NCBI RefSeq assembly: GCF_003148685.1
Contig: NZ_QGGR01000023.1
Span: forward strand, 87,849 to 151,848
Source of the DNA: Actinoplanes xinjiangensis
GTDB lineage: Bacteria > Actinomycetota > Actinomycetes > Mycobacteriales > Micromonosporaceae
Direction of reading: 5' to 3'
DNA length: 64,000 nucleotides
How positions within the stretch are numbered: the stretch's first letter is position 1; the number at the start of each line of letters is the position of its first letter. Below, in pieces: positions 51,051-58,964 of this stretch. Below the pieces are notes generated by a model, which was not told the origin of the DNA, did no database searches, and was given only the letters and a program-made list of their open reading frames with translations. The position numbers were made by a program, and so were the translations under genes.

Positions 51051-52406
51051 TCAGCTGGGGAACGAGTCCGGGTCGACGTCGGACGAGCGGGCGTTACCGC
51101 CCAGAACCGCCTTCAGGCTCAGCTCCCAGATCGTGTACTGGCGGGAGGTGGTGGTGAACTTGAAGCTGGAGTCGAACTTGCTGAACTGGCAGTCGCGGGT
51201 GAAACGCTTGCCGTCCCAGTCGGCGCCCGAGGACACGAAGACCTGGTAGGTGCCGTCCTTGATGCGGCCCGTCGTGACCTTCTTCTTCCCCCGGATGTAG
51301 ACGGACACGGCCGGCTTCTTCGAACCCACCTTCACCAGGTTGATCACGGTGTCCGCATTGTTGCCGTTGTCGACCTTGAGCTGGCCACTGCCGCCGGTGG
51401 TCCGGGTCAGGTAGCTGCCGTTGGCCTTGCGGCGATTCTGATCCTTGGTCGCCCCGGGCAGGAACGAGCCGAACCGGTACTTCGCACCCGGATCGGCGGC
51501 GGCCAGCGCGGTGATCGCGGTCCGCAGGTCGCCGGCGGCGCCGGCCCGGCTGAACGCGGTACTGGCGGAGCCGCCGGTGCAGACGCTGCGGCTGTCCGCC
51601 GAGCTGGACACCGACGTCAACTCGTCCTCCAGAGCCGACAGCGCCGAGACGAGATCGCTGTACGCCGAACTGACCGCGGCCGGCGGCGTCAACCCGGACA
51701 GGGCGGACGTCTGGGTACGGACCGCCTCGGCCAGGGCGTCGGCGGCGCCGGACACGGCCCGCGGAGTGGTGGCCTGGCGCAGCTTGCCGACCGCGGCGGT
51801 CAGTTGCCGGTTGGCGTCGTCAAGCGAAGCCTGGAACGCGGCCGGCTCCAGCGGCGGAGTCGTAGGGGTGGCCGCCGCCTCCGTCTGCTGGGTCGCGGTC
51901 GTGGTCGAGGTGAGGCCGGAGACCCCACTGGTGGTGTCGGCGTTGCTGTCCCGCAACAGGGTCGGCACCAGACACAGGCCACCGATGAGAGCGATCCCCA
52001 GGGCGCCGGCGACGACCCGGGCACGGGTGCCGAACCGGCGCTGGGGAGGGGCGGCGAAACCGGCGGGCGCGTATCCGGCCGGCGCGTAGCCGGGCTGGGG
52101 ATAGCCCGGCCCGAACGGGGCAGCACCACCGGCCGCCGCGGTGGGGAACGGCCCGGCCGGAAGAACACGAACGGCCACCGACACGGTGCGCGTGGATGCC
52201 GCACCGCTGGCCGGGTCGACCCAGGGCAGGTCGACGTTCTGCACCATGCCGTCGCGGGCACCCGGCGGAAAATAGATCAGGACGGGCGTACCGTCCGGCG
52301 GCGCGGCAATCGTCTTGGCAGTGCCGCCCGCGGCCTCAGCCGCACTCAGTTCGACAACGACGTCCGCGGGCCTTTCAGCGGAACTACCCCCCGTATTCAC
52401 GTCCAT
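51051..52406 (-). CDS. Membrane-anchored protein with Ala/Thr linker and C-terminal beta domain, unknown function
   Basis: About 451 aa from ATG 52406 (12 codons upstream another ATG exists; the N-terminus is not decided). Residues ~1-140 are low complexity with YAPAGYAPAGF and Pro-rich parts, cytosolic. One TM helix follows (RVVAGALGIALIGGLCLVPT, near 136-155). Then a Thr/Ala/Pro-rich extracytoplasmic linker, a ~100-residue helical bundle with coiled-coil character (DDANRQLTAAVGKLRQATTP), and a C-terminal ~115-residue beta-rich domain with KKPAVSVYIRGKKKVTTGRI and QYTIWELSLKAVLGG. It may act as a cell-surface receptor or wall-linked protein. No family recognised. Confidence 0.7.
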   Translation of the reverse strand: MDVNTGGSSAERPADVVVELSAAEAAGGTAKTIAAPPDGTPVLIYFPPGARDGMVQNVDLPWVDPASGAASTRTVSVAVRVLPAGPFPTAAAGGAAPFGPGYPQPGYAPAGYAPAGFAAPPQRRFGTRARVVAGALGIALIGGLCLVPTLLRDSNADTTSGVSGLTSTTTATQQTEAAATPTTPPLEPAAFQASLDDANRQLTAAVGKLRQATTPRAVSGAADALAEAVRTQTSALSGLTPPAAVSSAYSDLVSALSALEDELTSVSSSADSRSVCTGGSASTAFSRAGAAGDLRTAITALAAADPGAKYRFGSFLPGATKDQNRRKANGSYLTRTTGGSGQLKVDNGNNADTVINLVKVGSKKPAVSVYIRGKKKVTTGRIKDGTYQVFVSSGADWDGKRFTRDCQFSKFDSSFKFTTTSRQYTIWELSLKAVLGGNARSSDVDPDSFPS

Positions 52407-52673
52407 CCCTTGAGTATTGGAGCGTTGCTTTCGGAAGTCCATCCACGGTTTTCATTCGAGCCATCGAGTGGTGCAAGTCGGGGCAAGGTGCCGCTGAGAG
52501 TCACCTTTCCAGCCGATGGCGAGGCGGTCCGAACCCTGCTCGAAGCCCGGCGGTCCTCATTGGAGGCCGACTCCCGCATCGCTGCGCCGCCCCCCGCCCG
52601 CCGACGGTCGGTTCCGTGACGCTCTCGTCGCCTGGAGAGCCTTGGAGGCCGTCGGTGCCGGCGACGTTGGTCC

Positions 52674-52802
52674 GCGCACACGATCGCTGAACGTGGGCTC
52701 TTGATACGTCCTGGCGCGCATAGGCGCACACGATCAGCGGATCGTGTGCGTTTAACGCGGTCAGGGCAATGGCAGGAGCCCACGTTCAGCGATCGTGTGC
52801 GC
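52674..52802. repeat. Nested perfect inverted repeat (27-bp arms, 11-bp inner hairpin)
   Basis: The outer arms at 52674-52700 and 52776-52802 are exact reverse complements over 27 bp. Between them CGCACACGATC (52725-52735) and GATCGTGTGCG (52740-52750) make a perfect inner hairpin with a 4-nt loop. CGCACACGATC or its complement occurs four times in 129 bp. No frame on either strand is convincing here, and no target-site duplication is seen at the ends. The 698-bp gap 52407-53104 contains nothing else that I recognise. Confidence 0.95.
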
Positions 52803-53104
52803 TGCCGTCGCTGGACTTGATGTGTCGGCTGTCACTCCTGAGCGAGATCAGCTGGCTCCGGCCGCGGCGCCCACTGCTGTGCGTCGGCAGTCGTCGATCC
52901 TGGCGAATCCCGGATCGATTTCGTGGAGTTGAAAGGGCCGGACAGCACCGCCGTAGCGGGCAACGCCTTGGCGATCTCCTTGTTCGGCCTTCGATCGCGG
53001 GGAGGTAGCGCCACGCCGCCTCCGTCTTTCTGGCGTCCTGTGCCTGGTCGCGTTCGTCCTTCTCGCGGACCCCGCCGGCACCGGCTGTTTCCTGCCCGGA
53101 TGCT

Positions 53105-53413
53105 TCACCCCTCAAGGTGAAAGAAGACGCCGTCGCTGCGGTTCGGCTGCCAGCCGGCGTTGAGGGCTGCCCGGACGCTCTGTTCGACCGTCAGAGGCGT
53201 TACGGGCTTTCCCGGCAGGCTGAGCCAGTTGTCCAGCCGCGGCGAGCTGGTCCTCACCGAGAGAACCTGTCCCGGGGCGTGGGCGTCCTCGACGGCGAAG
53301 GTCAGCGGTCCCCAGTCGAGCCCCTGGCAGTAGGTTGGCTTGGCTCTGACCGCCCAGCGGTAGAGCGTGCCGTCGACGGTGATCAGACGGCTGCCTTTCC
53401 GAGGTATGGCCAT
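53105..53413 (-). CDS. Conserved-looking small protein
   Basis: A 102-aa protein from ATG 53413, with GGGAGG 7-8 nt upstream. It starts MAIPRKGSRLITVDGTLYRW and continues AVRAKPTYCQGLDWGPLTFA, ending AALNAGWQPNRSDGVFFHLE. No TM or signal. This 'rKGSRlItVdGt.YRW.vR.kPtYcQgl' pattern is one I have seen in hypothetical proteins of actinobacteria; no function known. It stands alone between the nested inverted repeat and the minisatellite. Confidence 0.75.
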   Translation of the reverse strand: MAIPRKGSRLITVDGTLYRWAVRAKPTYCQGLDWGPLTFAVEDAHAPGQVLSVRTSSPRLDNWLSLPGKPVTPLTVEQSVRAALNAGWQPNRSDGVFFHLEG

Positions 53414-53529
53414 CGTCGCGCCTCCCGGTTCCGTGACTCGGCCACCAGGGTAGGTGCGATGCCAGGCCGTGACGATCGCATTCGTGCCGGGCGCCATCGT
53501 GGACATCCGGCGATCGCTGCCGTGCCACT

Positions 53530-53775
53530 TGGCGGCTCGCCCTCAAGAGAGGCTGGCTCGCCCTCAAAAGAGGTGGGGTTGCGCCGAAAGAGGCGAACCG
53601 CTGCGCCAAAAAGAAGGGAGGCGGTCCGCTGAAAGAGGCGGGGCGGTCCGCCGAACAAGAGGCGGGGTAGTGCGCCGAACAAGAGGCAGGGTAGTGCGCC
53701 GAACAAGAGGCGGGGTAGTGCGCCGAGCAAGAGGGAGGGGAGGGCGGAGCGCCGAGCAAGAGGCGCCTCGGATCA
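53530..53775. repeat. 24-bp minisatellite, Ala/Glu/Gly-rich reading frames
   Basis: A core unit GCGCCGAACAAGAGGCGGGGTAGT repeats at a 24-bp period from 53647 to 53742, flanked on both sides by degraded copies. The run contains very A/G-rich units (AAAAGAGG, GAAGGGAGG). Long open frames cross it on both strands because the unit is a multiple of three, but no ribosome site or protein pattern supports them. The gap 53414-54023 holds this array and no gene that I can support. Confidence 0.8.
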
Positions 53776-54023
53776 CCGAGGTGTGTCGAGTGCCACTGAC
53801 CGGTCCCAGCCCGACGCGGCGGCAGGGGGCAGGGGAGGATCGGCGTGCAGCGACCGAAGAACTCCAACGGCGATCATGGGGAGCTCGGGTCACCAGAGGC
53901 CGACTTCGAGGAGCCGAAGGGGAACCGGAGAAAAGCCGGAGGGGAACCGAAAAGACTCTGGAAAGCAGAACGTCCACCGTGCGTTTCCGCAGGTGGACGG
54001 TGCTCAGTGCCCGGCGAGAGGCC

Positions 54024-54100
54024 TGGTGGCCAGGGGCGGGGTCGAACCGCCGACCTTCCGATTTTCAGTCGGACGCTCGTACCAACTGAGCTACCTGGCC
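54024..54100 (-). tRNA. tRNA-Phe (GAA)
   Basis: Full cloverleaf on the minus strand: acceptor GGCCAGG with CCTGGCC, anticodon loop CTGAAAA, T-loop GTTCGAC, discriminator A and an encoded CCA (54024-54026). The only one of the three with an encoded CCA end. Confidence 0.95.
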
Positions 54101-54113
54101 GTGAACTTGCTTG

Positions 54114-54187
54114 CGGTCCTGACGGGACTTGAACCCGCGACCTCCGCCTTGACAGGGCGGCGAGCACTCCAACTGCTCCACAGGACC
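54114..54187 (-). tRNA. tRNA-Asp (GTC)
   Basis: Minus-strand cloverleaf: acceptor GGTCCTG with CAGGACC, anticodon stem CCGCC/GGCGG and loop CTGTCAA, T-loop GGTTCAAGTCC and discriminator G; CCA is not encoded. Starts 14 bp beyond the tRNA-Phe 5' end, so the group is a single transcript. Confidence 0.95.
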
Positions 54188-54245
54188 TTGCTTTGTAACT
54201 GTCTTGCCTTGGCTTGCTAGTGGCTTGCGACCACTAACCTACCAG

Positions 54246-54318
54246 TACCCCCAACGGGATTCGAACCCGTGCTACCGCCTTGAAAGGGCGGCGTCCTAGG
54301 CCACTAGACGATGAGGGC
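54246..54318 (-). tRNA. tRNA-Glu (TTC)
   Basis: Minus-strand cloverleaf: acceptor GCCCTCA with TGGGGGT (one T-G pair), anticodon loop CTTTCAA in a CCGCC/GGCGG stem, T-loop GGTTCGAATCC, discriminator A, no CCA encoded. It is the promoter-proximal tRNA of the cluster. Confidence 0.95.
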
Positions 54319-54412
54319 ATCTTCCGCCATCATTGCACATCGCGCTGGCTGCGCGATCGGCAACGCTTGGTGGTTTCTGGCCCCAACCGCGCCCCCCGCT
54401 TGAGGCATGCAA

Positions 54413-54442
54413 AGCATATGCGATGGCTGTCCTGATCTTCAA
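54413..54442 (-). promoter_or_regulatory. Candidate promoter of the tRNA cluster
   Basis: On the minus strand, TTGAAG (54437-54442) and TATGCT (54413-54418) are 18 nt apart. Transcription would begin about 88 nt before tRNA-Glu and read all three tRNAs. The -35 is weak. Confidence 0.4.
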
Positions 54443-54489
54443 ATCGGTATCCCCCTTTCTTGCAGACCCCCCTCTGACCAGGGGAAACG

Positions 54490-55644
54490 TCAGGCGCACG
54501 CGGCCGATACGACCCGAACCCCCTCGGCCAGGCCGCTCAGAGGGGTCACCATGGGGGGCAGATCGGCGATCGGCCAGCCCGGTCCGGCGGCCGCGACGAC
54601 GAGCGGCGGCTGCGGCAGGGACAGCAGAAGCTCCAGCGGGACCACGTCGCCGGTGCCGGGCAACTGCGACCACAGGACCACCGCTGCCGGCCCGGTACGG
54701 TCCACCGCGTCCAGCAACGCCCGAACCGGCACCCGTGCCCCCAGGAGACGGCTGGGCACCCCGTTCTCGGCCAGTGCGGCTGCCAGGGCCTCCAGCGGCA
54801 GGGTGTGCTGCTCCTCGTCGGCTGCGGCGAGCAGGGCCCGTGGGGTGAGCTCCCGTGGCGGCCGCGGCACGATACTGAGCGCCTCGGTGATCGACCGGGA
54901 CAGCAGGTGCTCGACCTCGATGAATCGTTCGGTGGCCTCGTACCGTTCGCCGATCCCGATGAGCACCGGCATCATCACCTTGTTCCAGGCGGAGACCACG
55001 CCACGGTGGGTGACGGCCGCATCGAGGATGTAGCGCATCGCCGGCGCATCCAGGCGCATCGCGGCCCGTGCCAGGCCCCGGGCGGCCGGATCGGCGCGTG
55101 GGCCGAGCGCGATGGTCTGCCCACCTCCGGCCCGTCCCTCACCGGAATCCGCATCGGCGATCAGAGCCCCGGACTCGACGAGCGACAGGATCGACGCCCG
55201 CGCGGCGGCGGCCGCGGCCCGCAGGGCCGGTTCAGTCGAATCCTCGGGCCTCAGCGATCCCGGACGGGGAGCCCGATCGACCGACGGCCCCGAATGGGAA
55301 GCCGAGGCCTCAGGTTCGGGACTTGGAGAGACCTCGGGGCCCGAAAGAGCCGAGTCAGCGCCCGAAGGAGACGGGACCGAAGGAGACGGGGCCGAAGAGG
55401 AAAGGGCGGCGGGATCGGAGGTACGCCGCGCCCACGCCGCCGCCTCGGCCGGTGCCACACCCTGCGCGGTGAGTCGCTGCATGACCTGGAGACGGACCAT
55501 GTCCTCGACGGTGTACCGCCGATGATGTCCGGGCTCGTGCCGGCTGGGCCCGAGGCCGTACCGCTGGTGCCAGGTCCGCAACGTGGTCACCGCGACGCCG
55601 AGACGTCGAGCGGCGGCACCGGCACTCAGGCCGTCATTCGCCAC
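54490..55644 (-). CDS. MerR/B12-binding (CarH/LitR-type) regulator of the carotenoid genes
   Basis: A 384-aa protein from GTG 55644, overlapping the idi stop by 11 nt. A MerR winged helix (residues ~5-70: LSAGAAARRLGVAVTTLRTW, HQRYGLGPS, HHRRYTVEDMVRLQVMQRL) precedes a ~110-residue Pro/Ser-rich linker and a C-terminal cobalamin-binding domain (~190-384) with YILDAAVTHRGVVSAWNKVM, FIEVEHLLSRSITEAL and AADEEQHTLPLEALAAALAE. CarH/LitR proteins use adenosylcobalamin to sense light and repress crt genes in the dark. The W of CarH's Wx9EH motif is Tyr here (ERYEATERFIEVEH) and the last Gly of the DxHxxG-type motif is Pro. The ligand Glu-His and His remain. Linker length is unusual. Confidence 0.85.
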   Translation of the reverse strand: MANDGLSAGAAARRLGVAVTTLRTWHQRYGLGPSRHEPGHHRRYTVEDMVRLQVMQRLTAQGVAPAEAAAWARRTSDPAALSSSAPSPSVPSPSGADSALSGPEVSPSPEPEASASHSGPSVDRAPRPGSLRPEDSTEPALRAAAAAARASILSLVESGALIADADSGEGRAGGGQTIALGPRADPAARGLARAAMRLDAPAMRYILDAAVTHRGVVSAWNKVMMPVLIGIGERYEATERFIEVEHLLSRSITEALSIVPRPPRELTPRALLAAADEEQHTLPLEALAAALAENGVPSRLLGARVPVRALLDAVDRTGPAAVVLWSQLPGTGDVVPLELLLSLPQPPLVVAAAGPGWPIADLPPMVTPLSGLAEGVRVVSAACA

Positions 55645-56257
55645 CCGACAGCTCCGCTGCCGATTCCGTCAAGGTGACCGGGGGCTGTGCCGTCAGGTGG
55701 TCGGCGAGGCGCCGGGTCACCCCTTCGAGCCAGGGGGCGTACGCCGTGGGCGACCCCTCGACCTCCTGCAGCAGTGTGTCCACCGTCACCCACCGGAGCT
55801 TCGCGACCTCCGCCGGGTCCGGCCGGAACTCGATGTCGGCCGGTACGTCACCGAGCAGGACGTGGTCGTACTCCCGCTCGACCCGCCCGGTGACCGGGTC
55901 CTCGGCGAAATACACGTAGACGCCGACCTCACGCAGAGTCACCGCCGGACCGTCGAGTTCCTCGCGCAGCCGCCGTCCGGCCGAGACCGCGACCTCCTCG
56001 CCGGGCACCGGATGCCCGCAGCAGGTGTTGCCCCACCGCAGCGGGAAGCGGGTCTTCACGGCGGCCCGCTGTTGCAGCAGCACCCGCCCGTCGGGCCGGC
56101 GCAGAAAGACCGAGAACGCCCGGTGCAGCATCCCGGGCGCCTCGTGGGCGTCGAGGACCGTGGCGGTCCCGGTGAAGCCGCCGGCGCTGTCGACGAGTTC
56201 GACCAGCTCGGCCTCCCGGGAGCCGCCGGCCGTGCGCGACGGGGAGGGGACGGTCAT
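55634..56257 (-). CDS. idi: Isopentenyl-diphosphate delta-isomerase (type I)
   Basis: A 207-aa Nudix-fold isomerase of IPP and DMAPP from ATG 56257, which overlaps the crtI stop by 4 nt. Motifs: FSVFLRRPDGRVLLQQRAAV near 48-68, TRFPLRWGNTCCGHPVPGEE near 70-89 (catalytic Cys), AGRRLREELDG (Nudix-like helix) and a Tyr-Glu rich REYDHVLLGDV near 137. It supplies DMAPP for CrtE and improves carotenoid flux. It is co-transcribed with crtE, crtI and the MerR/B12 regulator, whose start lies inside its 3' end. Confidence 0.95.
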   Translation of the reverse strand: MTVPSPSRTAGGSREAELVELVDSAGGFTGTATVLDAHEAPGMLHRAFSVFLRRPDGRVLLQQRAAVKTRFPLRWGNTCCGHPVPGEEVAVSAGRRLREELDGPAVTLREVGVYVYFAEDPVTGRVEREYDHVLLGDVPADIEFRPDPAEVAKLRWVTVDTLLQEVEGSPTAYAPWLEGVTRRLADHLTAQPPVTLTESAAELSGGE

Positions 56258-57735
56258 GCGGGGCCTCCGGTGATCCGGCCGGCGGCCAGCTTCCCGGAGA
56301 TCAGCACCATCGGTACGCCCACGCCGGGCTGGGTGCCGGAACCGGTGAAGACGACGTTCGGCAGGGTGGGGTGCAGATTGGACGGCCGGAACGGGCCGGT
56401 CTGGGCGAACGTGTGCGCCGCCGCGAAGGGTGTGCCGGCGGCCATGCCGTCGTCGGCCCAGTCGGCGGGCGTGATGATCCGCTGGACCTCGACGCCGTCC
56501 CGGAATCCGATGTAGCCGCGGCTTTCGAGGACACGTAGCAGCTCGTCGGCGTAGCGCCGGTCCATGCCGCCGCGCCAGTCGATGGGCCCCGACTCGAGGT
56601 TGGGGGTGGGGGCGAGCACGTAGTAGGTCTGCCGGCCGTCGGGCGCCGCCGTCGCGTCGGTGCGGGTGGGATTGGTCACCAGCAGGGACGGGTCGCTCAT
56701 CAGGAGACCCTTGTTGATGATCTCGTCGAAGGTGCCCTTCCACGCCGTACCGAAATGGATGTTGTGGTGGGCGATCTTGGAATAGGCCTGGCGGGAACCG
56801 ATGTGCAGGACCACGCACGACGGGGAGTAGCGAAGTTTCCGCAGGCGGCGGGCCGGGAGCAGGTCGCGGTAGGCGACCGGCAGGTCGGGGTTGAGGACGA
56901 CCACGTCGGCCGGGATGTGTTCGCCGTCGGCGGTGATGACGCCGGTGGCGCGGCCGTGTGCGGTGGTGACCCGTTCGACCGTGGTTTCGTAACGGAAAGT
57001 GACGCCGTGTTTCTCGGCGGCGCCGGCCAGCGCCTTCGGTACGGCGTGCATGCCGCCCTTGGGGAAGTAGACCCCGGCGACCGAGTCGAGGTAGGCGATG
57101 ACGGCGTAGATGGCCATCGCGTCGTGCGGGGCGAGACCGGCGTACATCGCCTGGAACGAGAAGATCCGCTGGGTACGGGGATCACGGAAATACTGGTCGA
57201 TCTTGGGCTGGAGCCGCCGGAACGCGCCCATCCCGAGAAGTTTCAGCAGGTTGAGGTTGAGCAGGTCGATCGGGGTGTCGAGGTTCCGGTCGATGAAGTG
57301 ATCCCGTTCGAGCTGCCAGAGCTGCCGGGTGAAGTCGACGAACCGCAGGTAGCCGTCGGCTTCGCGGGCGCCGCAGACCCGGGCGATCTCGGCCGCCATC
57401 CGGGTGGTGTCGGTCCGCACGTCGAGGGTGGACCCGTCCGGGTAGTACGCCCGGTACGCCGGGTCGAGCGGGCTCAGCTCCAGCCAGTCGCTGAGGTTCT
57501 CGCCGACGGCCTCAAGGGGTTCGGCGATCAGCTCGGGCATGGTGAGCACGGTGGGGCCGGTGTCGAATTCGTATCCGCCGGTGGACAGCCGCCCGGCCCG
57601 GCCGCCGGGGACCGGCTCCCGTTCCACGACGGTGACCTGCCGGCCGGCCGCGGCCAGGTGCAGGGCGCAGGCGAGCCCGCCGAGTCCGGCGCCGACGATG
57701 ACGACCCGATCGGTCGGTCCGGTCACTATTCGCAC
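56254..57735 (-). CDS. crtI: Phytoene desaturase
   Basis: A 493-aa flavoprotein that desaturates phytoene toward lycopene. The N-terminal FAD motif VVIVGAGLGGLACALHLAAAG (split: VVIVGAGLGGLACALHL and AAAG), GGRAGRLSTGGYEFDTGPTV near 44-63 and the C-terminal bacterial desaturase signature NVVFTGSGTQPGVGVPMVLI near 460 all match CrtI. Length typical (490-510 aa). GTG 57735 or GTG 57726 is the start. It ends overlapping idi by 4 nt and lies 33 bp after crtE. Number of desaturation steps and the product (neurosporene, lycopene) cannot be told from sequence. Confidence 0.95.
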   Translation of the reverse strand: MRIVTGPTDRVVIVGAGLGGLACALHLAAAGRQVTVVEREPVPGGRAGRLSTGGYEFDTGPTVLTMPELIAEPLEAVGENLSDWLELSPLDPAYRAYYPDGSTLDVRTDTTRMAAEIARVCGAREADGYLRFVDFTRQLWQLERDHFIDRNLDTPIDLLNLNLLKLLGMGAFRRLQPKIDQYFRDPRTQRIFSFQAMYAGLAPHDAMAIYAVIAYLDSVAGVYFPKGGMHAVPKALAGAAEKHGVTFRYETTVERVTTAHGRATGVITADGEHIPADVVVLNPDLPVAYRDLLPARRLRKLRYSPSCVVLHIGSRQAYSKIAHHNIHFGTAWKGTFDEIINKGLLMSDPSLLVTNPTRTDATAAPDGRQTYYVLAPTPNLESGPIDWRGGMDRRYADELLRVLESRGYIGFRDGVEVQRIITPADWADDGMAAGTPFAAAHTFAQTGPFRPSNLHPTLPNVVFTGSGTQPGVGVPMVLISGKLAAGRITGGPA

Positions 57736-57768
57736 GTCACGGCTCCAAGAAGAGGGGGAGATAGGACA

Positions 57769-58842
57769 TCATGCCGGTCGGTGCGTGGCCGCGGTGGCCA
57801 GCTCGATCAGGGCGGCGCGCGCCTCGGGGCGGACCGGGGCGTCGGCGATCACCGCGACACCCTCCTCGACTCTGGCCCGGATCATCTCCTCGACCTGGGC
57901 GGGTGCCCCGGTCGCCGCGATGATCTCCGCCTGCCGGGCGATACCGGCCACGGCGAACTCGTCGAGCTGTGCGGTGGTGGCCAGTCGCCGGGCCAGCATG
58001 AGCAGGGTGGTGGGCTTGCCGGTCCGCAGGTCGTCGCAGGCGGGTTTCCCGGTCACCGCCGGGTCGCCGTAGACGCCGAGCAGGTCGTCACGCAGCTGGA
58101 AGGCCTCACCGACGGCGAGGCCGTAGATCCGGTACGCCTCCTCGAGCGCGGGATCCCCGCCGCTGGACGCGAGAGCCAGCCCGAAGCCGAGCGGCCACTG
58201 CACCGTGTAGCTGGCCGTCTTGTGCCGCGCGACCAGCAGCGCCCGCTCCACCGACCAGGCCGCCGGGTCGGTCTCGCCGAGCACGTCGAGGTACTGCCCG
58301 GCGACCGCCTCGACCCGCATCCGGTCGTAGCGGGTGCGCACCTCAAGGAGGGTGGCGGGCGGCAGCGCGGTCCGGGCGAGCAGCTGGTCGGCCCAGATCA
58401 GGCACAGGTCGCCGACCAGGATGGCGGCCGAGTCGCCGAACCGCTCGCCGTGCTGGGCGGCGAACAGCCGGTGTGCGGTGGGCCGGCCGCGCCGGGTGGC
58501 GGAGCGGTCCATCAGGTCGTCGTGGACCAGCGCGAACGTGTGCATGAGTTCAAGTGCGCCGAGGGCGGGTAAAACGCCCTCGACCGGTTCGGTGGAACCG
58601 ACGACGCCGCGCCAGCCCCAGTACGCGAAGGTCGGCCTGATGCGTTTGCCCCCGGCCATGACCAGGTCACGGGCGGTGCGGGCGAACCCACCGAGGGCCG
58701 GGTCGACGGTGTCCAGGGAGGCGATCTGGCAGGCGAGGAAGTCGGCCAGCGTGCCCTCGACGGCGCCGATCAGCGCTCCGTGCGAGACCGGCTGGCGAGG
58801 GATCGCTTCAAGACGGTTTCCCTCGAGGGTGTGATTGGCCAC
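57769..58842 (-). CDS. crtE: Geranylgeranyl-diphosphate synthase
   Basis: A 357-aa polyprenyl synthase making C20 GGPP from IPP and FPP. FARM: LVHDDLMDRSATRRGRPTAH near 105-124 (the first Asp-rich motif as DDLMD; the extra spacing of type II GGPPS is compressed), SARM: FQLRDDLLGVYGDPA near 246, with GGKRIRPTF at 66 and KTASYTVQWPLGFGLAL near 200. ATG 58842 start. It opens the minus-strand operon crtE-crtI-idi-regulator and faces crtB across a 122-bp gap containing direct repeats. Confidence 0.93.
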   Translation of the reverse strand: MANHTLEGNRLEAIPRQPVSHGALIGAVEGTLADFLACQIASLDTVDPALGGFARTARDLVMAGGKRIRPTFAYWGWRGVVGSTEPVEGVLPALGALELMHTFALVHDDLMDRSATRRGRPTAHRLFAAQHGERFGDSAAILVGDLCLIWADQLLARTALPPATLLEVRTRYDRMRVEAVAGQYLDVLGETDPAAWSVERALLVARHKTASYTVQWPLGFGLALASSGGDPALEEAYRIYGLAVGEAFQLRDDLLGVYGDPAVTGKPACDDLRTGKPTTLLMLARRLATTAQLDEFAVAGIARQAEIIAATGAPAQVEEMIRARVEEGVAVIADAPVRPEARAALIELATAATHRPA

Positions 58843-58896
58843 GCTCAGTACCGTACCCTAACTTTCAGAAGTTGCGTCGATTCGTGCGTCGATTTT

Positions 58897-58946
58897 GAGT
58901 TGGACGAGTTTTTCGAGTCGGACGAGTTTTTGAGTTGGACAAGCTC
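58897..58946. repeat. Three direct repeats in the crtE-crtB promoter gap
   Basis: GAGT(T/C)GGACGAGTTTTT occurs at 58897 and 58915, and GAGTTGGACAAGCTC at 58932: a 17-18-bp period just before the crtB start. A second pair, GCGTCGATT, occurs at 58875 and 58886. These could be operators for the MerR/B12 regulator or sites for another light-responsive regulator. Confidence 0.7.
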
Positions 58947-58964
58947 ATGACCGGAGGCCCCGGA

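Noticed and set aside
53112..53867. Long frames over the 24-bp minisatellite
   Set aside because: They stay open only because the unit length is a multiple of three; no start, ribosome site or protein pattern.
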